Of a stretch of DNA of 64,000 nucleotides, positions 18,353 to 26,508 are shown in pieces. The stretch lies in assembly GCA_023249375.1 (NCBI GenBank), contig JAHFCT010000013.1, positions 1-64,000 of the forward strand. The letters are read 5' to 3'. A model generated the notes under the pieces. That model was not told the origin of the DNA, ran no database searches, and saw only the letters and a list, made by a program, of their open reading frames with translations. Within the stretch, counting starts at the first letter, position 1. The number at the start of each line of letters is the position of its first letter. Source of the DNA: Gemmatimonadota bacterium (GTDB taxonomy: Bacteria; Gemmatimonadota; Gemmatimonadetes; Gemmatimonadales; Gemmatimonadaceae). Made by a program: the position numbers and the translations under genes.

Positions 18353-19597
18353 TTACTTGATGCGTACTCGGGCCACGTTCGCGTACTGCGACATGTCCGA
18401 GACGATGATCTTGTCGCCCACTTCGAGCCCGCGGCGGATCTCGATGACATTCACCGAGCTGCGCCCCAGCTCCACCGGCACCCGCACGGCAGCCTTGCCG
18501 CCGTCCACCACCTTGAACAGCGACACGTCGCCCGAGCCGGCGCTGAACGCGGGCCGTCCACTGTAGAGCACGTTGTTCAGTTTCTCGATCACGATCGTGC
18601 CGTCGACGCTGAGGTCGGGCACGGCGCCCGCGGGAAGCGCGCCGTCGAGCACGACGTCCACCGTGACGCTGCCGCTCTGCGCCGACGGATCCTTGCGGCT
18701 CACGTGGCCCGCGACAAAACCGTTGCGCGTGTCGATGCTCGCCTTCTGCCCGATGACCACGTCCTTGGCCTGCGACTCAGGAATGCGCAGCACGGCCTTG
18801 AGCTTGCCGGGCTGCACCACCTTGGCGAGCGTCGTCCCTTCCGGCACCCACTGCCCGAGCTGCAGCGTAAGATCCTGCAGCACACCCGCGTCCGGTGCCC
18901 GCACCTGCAGCGAACGCAGCCGTGCCTGCTGGTTGTCGGCGATCGCTCGCAGCTGCACCACTTGGCTTCCCTGGGTGGCGATCTGTGAGTCGATGGCCTG
19001 CTCCATCAGCTTCAACCGCTCCTGCTCGATGCGCAGCCGCGTGCTGTACTCCTCGGCCGACGCCCGCCGGTTCGCGACTTCAAAGGTCGAGATGAGCTGA
19101 CGCTTGGCGAGCGAATCGGCGGCCTTTGCTTCCTGCGTGGCGCTCACGTACTGCGTGTGCGTGGTGGCGACGATGCCCTGCTGCGAGAGTAGCTGGCTGC
19201 GCAGCGTGGTCTTGAGGTTGAGCAGTTCGATCTGCGCCTGCCGCACCTGCTGCTCCGCCTGCATGGTCTGGATCTGCAGGTCGGGGTTGCTGAGTTCGAG
19301 CAATAATTCGCCGGCGCCGACGTTCTTGCCGCTCTCGCTCGCCAGGCGTTCCACGCGCGCGCTCGCCTGCGCCGTGATCCAGCGGATGTGCTCGGGCACC
19401 AGCGTGCCGGGGCCGCGCACGTCGCGCACCACGTCGCCCTTGCGCACGCTATCGATGAGCACCGCCGAGCGTTCGATGCTCTGCGAGGCCGGATCGAGGG
19501 TGAGCGTCCAGAGCGTGATGAGGATGAGCGCCAGCACGCCGCCGCCAATCATCAGGTTGCGGCGCGTCTTCTTGGGTGGGGTACGGACGATGTCCAT
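18353..19597 (-). CDS. HlyD/MacA-type periplasmic adaptor subunit
   Basis: 414-residue membrane fusion protein. One N-terminal anchor helix (NLMIGGGVLALILITLWTLTL), a biotinyl-lipoyl half-domain entered by VRGPGTLVPEHIRWITA, a long alpha-helical hairpin (about residues 105-215, heptad-like and Q/L-rich: MQAEQQVRQAQIELLNLK), the second lipoyl half (LRSLQVRAPDAGVLQDL) and beta-barrel segments. The frame opens at 19645, but the ATG at 19597 starts right before the anchor helix and avoids overlapping the upstream permease (stop at 19626). It would bridge the permease/ATPase complex to an outer-membrane channel; no TolC-like gene is in the window. Confidence 0.9.
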   Translation of the reverse strand: MDIVRTPPKKTRRNLMIGGGVLALILITLWTLTLDPASQSIERSAVLIDSVRKGDVVRDVRGPGTLVPEHIRWITAQASARVERLASESGKNVGAGELLLELSNPDLQIQTMQAEQQVRQAQIELLNLKTTLRSQLLSQQGIVATTHTQYVSATQEAKAADSLAKRQLISTFEVANRRASAEEYSTRLRIEQERLKLMEQAIDSQIATQGSQVVQLRAIADNQQARLRSLQVRAPDAGVLQDLTLQLGQWVPEGTTLAKVVQPGKLKAVLRIPESQAKDVVIGQKASIDTRNGFVAGHVSRKDPSAQSGSVTVDVVLDGALPAGAVPDLSVDGTIVIEKLNNVLYSGRPAFSAGSGDVSLFKVVDGGKAAVRVPVELGRSSVNVIEIRRGLEVGDKIIVSDMSQYANVARVRIK

Positions 19598-19625
19598 TTC
19601 GTGAAGATCAGAGAGAAATGCGGAC

Positions 19626-22070
19626 CTACTCGTGACGCAGGGCAATCAGCGGATCGAGCGCGGCCGCGCGCCGCGACGGAATCCACGTGGCAAACGCCGA
19701 CACCGCAATAAGCAGCAGCGGCACTCCCACAAACGTCGGCGGGTCGAGTAGCTGCCCGCCGTACAGCACACTCTGCAACAGCCGTGACGCGCCGAGCGCG
19801 CCGGCCAGGCCGATGCCAACACCGATGACAACCAACGTGAGGCCCTGACGCATCACGAGCCTGATGACGTCGCGCTGCGCCGCGCCAATGGCCATGCGGA
19901 TGCCGATCTCGCGCGTGCGCTGCGACACGGAATACGCCATCACGCCGTACACGCCCACCGAGGCGAGCAGCAGTCCAATGAGTCCGAAGATGCCGAGGAC
20001 GGCTCCGGCCAGTCGCGCCGGCAGCAGCGCGATGCCCATGTGCTTGTCGAGCGTCTGCACATTCACCATCGGCAGGTTCGGGTCGAGTGCGCGCACCTGC
20101 GCGCGCAGCGTCGGAATGAACGCGGCGGGATCGCCGTTGACGCTGACCACCATCGTGAGGCCGGCGTTCCAGTGCTGCGCGTGCGCCATCCACATGAATG
20201 GCGCCGCGTCTTCCCCCAGGCGCTGGTACTTGCCGGTGGGCACGACGCCAATCACGGTGCGATCCTTGCGAGCCGTCTTCACGATCTGGCCGATGGCGCT
20301 GCGCCCGGGCCAAAAGCGATCGGCGAACTTCTGATTGATAATGAGCCCCGGCACGGCCGCGCTGTCATCGCGCTCGGTGAACTCGCGCCCCGCGGTGAGC
20401 GGAATGCCCATCGCCGCGAAATAGCCCGGCGTGGCGTCGGCCGTGTAGAGCGACATGTTCTCATTCTTCGCCGGCACGTAGCCGGGTATCTGCACGCCGC
20501 GATCATTCTCGCCGAGAGAAAGCGGCAGCTGGTCGATGAAGCCGACGGCCACAACGCTGGGATTCGCCTTGAGATCCGCGGTGATGCGGCGGTAGAACTC
20601 GTCGGTCTGCGCCGGCGTGTAGCCCTGCAGCGCCGGATCGAACGACGCCGTCAGGCGATGCTCGCTGACGAAACCCTTGTCGATGGTCGTCGCCGCCTTG
20701 AGGTTCGTGAGGAAGAGCCCGGCGCAAACAAGCAGAATGATGGAGAGCGCCATCTGCGCCACCACAAGTCCGCCGCGCATCCGCGAGCGCGGCTGCCCCG
20801 CCGGCGCTTCGCCCTTGAGCGCCGGAATGAGATCAGGGCGCGTGGCCTGCCACGCCGGCGCTACGCCGAAGATCACCGCCGTCACCACCGTGACGCCGAT
20901 CGTGAACAGCAGCACCATCGGGCTCAACCGCAGATCGGGACTGAATCCCGCGTCAATCGGCAGGCTGATCTGATTCGCGAGGCCAATGGCCCACGCGGCG
21001 ATCAACAGCCCGGCCACACCAGAGGCCGTCGCAAACACGAGACTCTCCACCAGCAGCTGCCGCACGAGTGCTCGGCGCTGTGCGCCGAGGCTGAGTCGTA
21101 CCGCCATTTCGAGTGCGCGGTCGCGCGCGCGGGCGAGAAACAGGTTGGCCACATTGACGCACGCGATCAGCAGGAGGATGGCCACGACGCCCATGATCAC
21201 CGCCGAGAGTCCCACCTCGGCCGTGCGCATCGTCGGATGCGTACCCGCGTCGGCTTGCCGGACGAGGTTGATGCCGCTGTCCATGTAGTCATCGGGATAC
21301 TCGTGCCGAAGCTGCTCGACCAGCACGTTCATGCGCGCCTGCGCACGCGCCGCGGTCACACCGGGAGCAAGGCGCGCGATGACAATCCACGAATTGTTGC
21401 TGCGCTTGTCAAAGAGCGCCTCCTGCCCTGGCCGCACCTGGCCAAGCTGCATGAGCGGCATCCACAGCATCGGATCGACGAGCGGAAGCGCGCCGCGAAA
21501 CCCCGGTGGCGTCACGCCGACGATTTCGACAGTCTGGCCGTTCACCGGGATCCGGCGCCCGACGACATTGGTGTCACCGCCAAAGAGCGCATGCCAGCCC
21601 GCATCACTGAGCATGGCCACCGGATGCGCGCCGCGTCCGACGTCCTCCTCGGGCAGAAACGTGCGCCCGCGCGCCGCACGAACGCCAAGCACCGAGAAGT
21701 AATTGGCTGACGCCAACTGGCCGAGGATGCGCTGCGGGTGATCGCCGGCGCTGATCGACAGGTCTTCAAAGCTCCAGAGCGCCACGCCGGCAAACACGTC
21801 CTTGCTGCGGTCGCGCACGTCGAAGTAGTGCGGAATCGAGTTCGAACCGTACTTCATTCCCGTGGTGTACGAGCGGTACACCTGCACGATTTCGTCAGGC
21901 GCCCTCACGCCGGGGAGCGGGCGCAGCAGCAGCGCTTCGATGCCCGAGAAGACCGCCGTGTTCAGCCCGATGCCAACCGCCAGCGTGCCAACGACCATCG
22001 CCGTGAAGAACGGATTCTTCACGAACATGCGCAGCGCAAACCGCAGGTCGTTTCGCAGGCTGGCGATCAT
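19626..22070 (-). CDS. MacB/FtsX-type ABC transporter permease (ADOP-like), divergent copy
   Basis: 814-residue permease with the same two-unit MacB-core/FtsX plan as its operon neighbours (LRFALRMFVKNPFFTAMVVGTLAVGIGLNTAVFS at the N-terminus; ACVNVANLFLARARDRALEMAVRLSLGAQRRALVRQ in the first FtsX block; SVSQRTREIGIRMAIGAAQRDVIRLV at the end). It is clearly less related to the other two than they are to each other. 18 bp after the first permease and 28 bp before the adaptor, hence co-transcribed. Three non-identical permeases with one ATPase suggest either alternative complexes or a hetero-oligomer. Confidence 0.92.
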   Translation of the reverse strand: MIASLRNDLRFALRMFVKNPFFTAMVVGTLAVGIGLNTAVFSGIEALLLRPLPGVRAPDEIVQVYRSYTTGMKYGSNSIPHYFDVRDRSKDVFAGVALWSFEDLSISAGDHPQRILGQLASANYFSVLGVRAARGRTFLPEEDVGRGAHPVAMLSDAGWHALFGGDTNVVGRRIPVNGQTVEIVGVTPPGFRGALPLVDPMLWMPLMQLGQVRPGQEALFDKRSNNSWIVIARLAPGVTAARAQARMNVLVEQLRHEYPDDYMDSGINLVRQADAGTHPTMRTAEVGLSAVIMGVVAILLLIACVNVANLFLARARDRALEMAVRLSLGAQRRALVRQLLVESLVFATASGVAGLLIAAWAIGLANQISLPIDAGFSPDLRLSPMVLLFTIGVTVVTAVIFGVAPAWQATRPDLIPALKGEAPAGQPRSRMRGGLVVAQMALSIILLVCAGLFLTNLKAATTIDKGFVSEHRLTASFDPALQGYTPAQTDEFYRRITADLKANPSVVAVGFIDQLPLSLGENDRGVQIPGYVPAKNENMSLYTADATPGYFAAMGIPLTAGREFTERDDSAAVPGLIINQKFADRFWPGRSAIGQIVKTARKDRTVIGVVPTGKYQRLGEDAAPFMWMAHAQHWNAGLTMVVSVNGDPAAFIPTLRAQVRALDPNLPMVNVQTLDKHMGIALLPARLAGAVLGIFGLIGLLLASVGVYGVMAYSVSQRTREIGIRMAIGAAQRDVIRLVMRQGLTLVVIGVGIGLAGALGASRLLQSVLYGGQLLDPPTFVGVPLLLIAVSAFATWIPSRRAAALDPLIALRHE

Positions 22071-22088
22071 ACTTCTCCTCCGATGGAT

Positions 22089-24581
22089 TCAGTCATACCG
22101 AAGCGCATGCATCGGATCGACCGACGCGGCACGCCGCGCCGGCACCCAGCCTGCCGCCAGCGCCACGCAGGCGAGCAGCACCACCGCGAGGCTGAGCGCC
22201 AGCGGATCGTGCGCCTGCAATTCAAAGAGCAGCGAGCGCGCCAGCCGGCCCAGTCCGAGCGCGCCGGCCAGCCCAATGCCGCCCCCGATGGCGAGCATCA
22301 CACCCACCTGGCGGACGACGAGCCCGCGCACGTGCGCTGCATCGGCGCCGAGCGCCATGCGCACGCCGATTTCACGCGTGCGCTGCTCCACCGAATAGGC
22401 CAGCACGCCGTACAGTCCCACGCCGGCGAGCAATGTGGCGAGCAGCGCAAACGACGCCGACATCGTGCTGATCAGCCGGTCGAGGAAGACGTTCTCCTTC
22501 ACCTGCTGCGTCATCGTCTTCAACTCTTCGACCGGAAGATTGGGATCCAGGCGCTTGATGAGGGCGCGCATCGAGCCGAGCACTTGCTCGGGGGGAAGCT
22601 GCGACTTCACGTAGAAATACAGTTCGCCGGTGCGCGAATCTTGTCGCCACGGCTCGTAGAAGACGGGCGGCACCGAGTCCTTCACTTGGCTGTATTTCAC
22701 GTTGGGGACGAGCCCCACGATCTGGATGTTGAGCGTGTCGTTGCCATGGTCGGTCATGAACGTGCCCACCGCGTGGGCGCCAAGCTTGAACTTCTTGGCG
22801 AACGCCTCGTTGACGATCGCGACCTTCTGTCCGCCCAGCTGATCGCTGGTCGTGAACTCGCGTCCATTCTTGAGCGTGACACCGAGTGTCTTGAAATAGT
22901 CGGGGCCGATCTCGTTGTAGCGCGAGTTGCAGTCGGTGTCGGGGCCGCATTCGAAGCCGGCCACGCGCACATCGGTGCCCCAGTTGTCGCCGCTGAGCAG
23001 GGGGACCAAACCGGACGCCACGCCCGTGACTCCGGGCATGGCGGCCAGTTCCTGCTCAACACGGTTCAGGAGCACCGCACTGCGCGCGCTGTCATACCCT
23101 GCGCGCTGCGGCACAATCAGGAACGTCGCGAGCTGCTCGGTCTTGATGCCCAAGTCCACTCGGCTGACGTTCATCAGGCTCTTGAGAAAGAGCGCGCTCA
23201 TGATGAGCAGGCCCATCGACAGCGCAATCTGCGCCGTGACGAGCGATGCACGGAAGCGCGCCGCGGCGCGTCCGCCCGTGAGCTGGCCCGCCCCCGCGCG
23301 AATGACGCTAATGAGATCGCCGCGCGTGCTGTGCAGGGCGGGGAAGAGCCCGAACGCAAAGCCCGTCGCCACGCTCACCGCCGCCGAGAAGACGATGACC
23401 GACGAGTTCACCTCGAAGTGCATCGTGCTGGCCGCTTCGGGAGGCATGATCGACATGATGAGCCCGAGTGTCCATTGCGCCACGAGCAGCGACGCCACGC
23501 CGCCGGCGAGCGCGAGGATAAGGCTCTCGGTGAGGAGTTGCACCATGAGGTGGCGGCGCGTGGCGCCGAGCGCGAGGCGCACACCCATCTCGGTGGCGCG
23601 CCCGGCGCCGCGCGCGAGCAGCAGGTTGGCGATGTTGGCGCAGGCAATGAGCAGCACCATCAGCGTCACCGACGAGAGCAGCATCAGCGGCGTCTTGGCT
23701 TCCCTGAAGATCGAACTCTGCCCGCGCGCGCCCGCGTCGAGCAGGATCTTCTTGTTCTTGAAGCTCGCCATCGTCTTGTCGCTCATCCCCTGCTGCAGCG
23801 GCGCCTCGACGTCACTCAGGATGGGCGAGTAGAGGGCATTCATCTGCGCGGCGGCCTGTTCGGCGGTGACGCCGGGCTTCAGGCGCGCGAAGAGATAGGT
23901 CCAGTAGTTGCGGCGGTCTTCCCAGCGCGTGAAGCGCTGGACCTCGCCGCGCATCGAGATTGGCACAAAGAGCTTGGGACGCGAGCCGGCTGTGGTGCCC
24001 TCGAAGCCGTCGGGTGAGACGCCGATGATCGTGAACGACTTGCCGTTGAGCACGATCGACTGTCCCACGGCGTTCGGATCCTTGCCGAACTTCTCGTCCC
24101 AGAAACCGTAGGTGATGACGCAGACGAAATTCGCTCCAATCACCTGGTCGTCCGCCGGCGAGAGCAGACGTCCCTTGACGGCGTTCAGGCCGAGCACCGG
24201 GAAGTACGAGCCGCTCACCATCGCGCCTTCGGCCGTCATTGGCTCGTTGCGGATGTTCAGCGAGGTGCTGAACAGCCGGTGCGCGGCGATGCCCGTGAAC
24301 GGTTTCTGCGCCTTTTCGAGGTCGCGGAACATCGGGTAGCTGAAGAGCACGTCGCAGTTGCCGGCCTGATTGCACGACGTGGAGCCCGGCATCGGGCCCG
24401 GCGCCGACAGGTTCACCAGCTCCTCCGGCGCACGCACGGGGAGCCGGCGCAGCAGCAGCTGGTCGAACATCGAGTAGATGGCCGCGTTCGCGCCAATGCC
24501 AAGCGCGAGCGACAGGACGGCGATCGCGGTGACGAACGGCGTCTTCAGCAGCATCCGGACAGCGAGCGTGATGTTTCGCAT
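22089..24581 (-). CDS. MacB/FtsX-type ABC transporter permease (ADOP-like), copy 2
   Basis: 830-residue first gene of the ABC export operon. N-terminal LAVRMLLKTPFVTAIAVLSLALGIGANAAIYS, first FtsX block ACANIANLLLARGAGRATEMGVRLALGATRRHLMVQ and final block YSVEQRTREIGVRMALGADAAHVRGLV. By eye well over half of its residues match the last permease of the same operon (15119-17614), including identical stretches such as YPMFRDLEK, FTGIAAH and VSGSYFPVLGL. About 140 bp of non-coding sequence lies upstream and should carry the operon promoter; no consensus hexamers stood out. Confidence 0.92.
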   Translation of the reverse strand: MRNITLAVRMLLKTPFVTAIAVLSLALGIGANAAIYSMFDQLLLRRLPVRAPEELVNLSAPGPMPGSTSCNQAGNCDVLFSYPMFRDLEKAQKPFTGIAAHRLFSTSLNIRNEPMTAEGAMVSGSYFPVLGLNAVKGRLLSPADDQVIGANFVCVITYGFWDEKFGKDPNAVGQSIVLNGKSFTIIGVSPDGFEGTTAGSRPKLFVPISMRGEVQRFTRWEDRRNYWTYLFARLKPGVTAEQAAAQMNALYSPILSDVEAPLQQGMSDKTMASFKNKKILLDAGARGQSSIFREAKTPLMLLSSVTLMVLLIACANIANLLLARGAGRATEMGVRLALGATRRHLMVQLLTESLILALAGGVASLLVAQWTLGLIMSIMPPEAASTMHFEVNSSVIVFSAAVSVATGFAFGLFPALHSTRGDLISVIRAGAGQLTGGRAAARFRASLVTAQIALSMGLLIMSALFLKSLMNVSRVDLGIKTEQLATFLIVPQRAGYDSARSAVLLNRVEQELAAMPGVTGVASGLVPLLSGDNWGTDVRVAGFECGPDTDCNSRYNEIGPDYFKTLGVTLKNGREFTTSDQLGGQKVAIVNEAFAKKFKLGAHAVGTFMTDHGNDTLNIQIVGLVPNVKYSQVKDSVPPVFYEPWRQDSRTGELYFYVKSQLPPEQVLGSMRALIKRLDPNLPVEELKTMTQQVKENVFLDRLISTMSASFALLATLLAGVGLYGVLAYSVEQRTREIGVRMALGADAAHVRGLVVRQVGVMLAIGGGIGLAGALGLGRLARSLLFELQAHDPLALSLAVVLLACVALAAGWVPARRAASVDPMHALRYD

Positions 24582-24684
24582 ACAGGTAGGTGCGAGGCAA
24601 GGGAAAGGCGGGGGCGCTAACCATATTGGACAATGGCGCGCGCCCGATCGTTTGCCTGACCCTGCTTCTCGCTACGGGATGCCC

Positions 24685-24707
24685 TGCGGGGCGGTTTCAG
24701 CCCCGCA
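24685..24707 (-). terminator. hairpin downstream of the small hypothetical gene
   Basis: TGCGGGGC/GCCCCGCA 8-bp stem with a 7-nt loop, 15 bp beyond the stop of the minus-strand gene at 24722. The T tract is weak, so assignment rests on position. Confidence 0.5.
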
Positions 24708-24721
24708 CTACTCCGAGGGTG

Positions 24722-25027
24722 CTACGCGCTCGCCTGAGTGGGCGGCTTTGCCGGGGCGGCGGCAGCGTCCGTGGGAGGACGACGGCCCCAATGCCCGCCG
24801 CGAGGCGTCGGCTCGGAGCGCTTGAGGAGGCGGTTCGTGTAGTACTCCACGATGCGGCGCTCCACGGAGCTGCGAGTGTCGTTCGAGGCGGCCTGGAACG
24901 GAGCGTAGCTCGACGCATCCCCGGTCACCGTGAACCACCACCAGAACTCGCCGCTCGTGCCCCTGCGCTCCTCGGTCGTGCACACGTAGGTGCGCCCATC
25001 GGCCACGAACTCGAATCCTTTGATCAT
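24722..25027 (-). CDS. small hypothetical protein
   Basis: 101 residues, not recognised. The first two thirds (FEFVADGRTYVCTTEERR, EFWWWFTVTGDASSYAPFQA) look like a small beta-sheet domain; the last third is Pro/Ala-rich and probably disordered. Support for a real gene: a good ribosome site (AAGGAAGTGCGGA just before ATG), its own upstream AT-rich leader and a downstream hairpin. No signal peptide, hence cytosolic. Alone between the ABC operon and the tandem-domain gene. Confidence 0.6.
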   Translation of the reverse strand: MIKGFEFVADGRTYVCTTEERRGTSGEFWWWFTVTGDASSYAPFQAASNDTRSSVERRIVEYYTNRLLKRSEPTPRGGHWGRRPPTDAAAAPAKPPTQASA

Positions 25028-25064
25028 TCCGCACTTCCTTAAGGGAGGCTGTCTCTCAATCTAA

Positions 25065-25095
25065 CCCAATTCAAGAGGCATAAGGGTGAATTGGG
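25065..25095. repeat. 9-bp inverted repeat between two minus-strand genes
   Basis: CCCAATTCA and TGAATTGGG separated by 13 nt, about 38 bp after the stop of the 404-residue gene and 38 bp before the start of the 101-residue gene. It could be a terminator for the former (TTAG follows on the minus strand) or an operator for the latter. Confidence 0.45.
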
Positions 25096-25132
25096 GGAAT
25101 TAAGTCGGCATTTCGGATCCCAAATCGCTCTC

Positions 25133-26347
25133 TCACCTCCGCCTGCCGGTAATGAGCACGGAAATCTCGTCCGGCCTCCCGTTGATGAAATCGAGCTGTA
25201 CCCGCCCGTCTGGCCGCGTAGTCACCGTTGCCGGAATCGACGAGTTGGTCAGCAGCCAGCCGGCGGGCAACACGACGGTATTCGAGGGACGCCCGAACGA
25301 GCGGTCCCAGACCAGTTCGTCGCCGACCCGCGTGTACCGCACCGAATCCGTGTACGTCTCGGACATCCGCAGGCGAATCGATGTCCCGGGCTGCACGGGC
25401 GCAAAGCGGAAGACAACAGCTTCCGTCGTCGGCGTCACGTCGGGCACGTTGAGCTTGGCGCGGGTAATCGCGTTACCCACGAGGACCTCGAACTTCACCG
25501 GCTCGCCCGTGTCGAGATTGATCGCACTCGGCGTGCTGACCGTGCTTCCCGCCCGCACCACGTTCACGTACGTCGATGTGCCCGGCCGACTCTCGGTGTA
25601 ATCGTGATAGAGGTCAAAGGCGTGCGTTTCGGGCTGCTGCAGGAAGTAGACGATTTCACGGTCCTGGTGCGTGCGTTCGTCGAGTCGGTCGGCCAGCGCA
25701 GAGGCGCGTGCGGGTGGAGGCGGCAGCGGCGCCTTGAGCCGGAGCGCCTTCATCGTCACCGCGGCTTCACTCGGTGTGGCGTTCCAGAAACTGATGCCCA
25801 CGCGCCCATCCTTCTCCTGCAGCACCTGCGCGGGGAAGTTGGACGCCATGAGTTCCCATCCCGCGGGAAGCACCACGGTATTGCGCTTAATGCCAAGCGG
25901 GCGCGTGAACACCAGCGTGTCGCCGCGCATGAGGTACGACGTGGTGTCGCGATACGTCTTGAGAATCAGGACGCGCTGCTCGCCGCCATTGGCCGGCACC
26001 GGATGCGCGAGCGTGACCATCAGATACTCTTGCCGCGGGTCGCCGCTGCGGACGCCATGCGCGGCGGCTTCGGTGGCGTTCGCGACGCGAAACGCCAGCG
26101 GCTTGCCCGACGCGCGGTCCACCACCGATTCGTCGCTGGCGGTGCTCCCCATCCGGATGGGGTTGAAATACATCGTGGCCCCGGGCGTCGTGGCCGTGAT
26201 TTCATAGATGATGCGGAACTGCGCCGACCCCGGCGCGAGCAGTTCGTAGCGCGTGTAGGCATCAGCGTCGGTCTGTCGCGCGGGCTGCTGGGCGACGAGC
26301 GGCGCAGCAATCGTGGCGATGGTGGCGGCCCCAAGGTGTAGTCTCAT
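25133..26347 (-). CDS. exported protein of two tandem homologous domains, function unknown
   Basis: 404 residues with a signal peptide (residues 1 to about 20, ending LVAQ). I do not recognise a family. The mature protein is two copies of one beta-rich domain: copy 1 (about 25-205) and copy 2 (about 225-400) align without large gaps. Matching landmarks are MYFNPIRMGSTASD / TYVNVVRAGSTVST, GKPLAFRV / GEPVKFEV, LVFTRPLGIKRNTVVLPAGW / LVWDRSFGRPSNTVVLPAGW, and DGRVGISFWNATPSE / DGRVQLDFINGRPDE. A helical DRLDERTHQDREIVYFLQQPE linker sits between them. It is divergent from the S15 peptidase gene across about 160 bp. Confidence 0.75.
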   Translation of the reverse strand: MRLHLGAATIATIAAPLVAQQPARQTDADAYTRYELLAPGSAQFRIIYEITATTPGATMYFNPIRMGSTASDESVVDRASGKPLAFRVANATEAAAHGVRSGDPRQEYLMVTLAHPVPANGGEQRVLILKTYRDTTSYLMRGDTLVFTRPLGIKRNTVVLPAGWELMASNFPAQVLQEKDGRVGISFWNATPSEAAVTMKALRLKAPLPPPPARASALADRLDERTHQDREIVYFLQQPETHAFDLYHDYTESRPGTSTYVNVVRAGSTVSTPSAINLDTGEPVKFEVLVGNAITRAKLNVPDVTPTTEAVVFRFAPVQPGTSIRLRMSETYTDSVRYTRVGDELVWDRSFGRPSNTVVLPAGWLLTNSSIPATVTTRPDGRVQLDFINGRPDEISVLITGRRR

Positions 26348-26508
26348 GCCGCTGAACTTGGCGTTCCACGTTCACGAGCGCCAATAGGCCGTTGCCCCGC
26401 TTCGCTTCCCGTTGCGCTCGTCGCCCTTCGCGGTAGCAGTTCAGCACAGCCGCGCGTAATTGAATCGTGGTATCTTCTCCGAACGTCCCACTCCCGGAGC
26501 ACTCTCGC

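Noticed and set aside
21738-24017. 759-residue open frame opposite the ABC permeases
   Set aside because: Arg/His/Glu-rich shadow of FtsX-type coding sequence; no start signal or domain.
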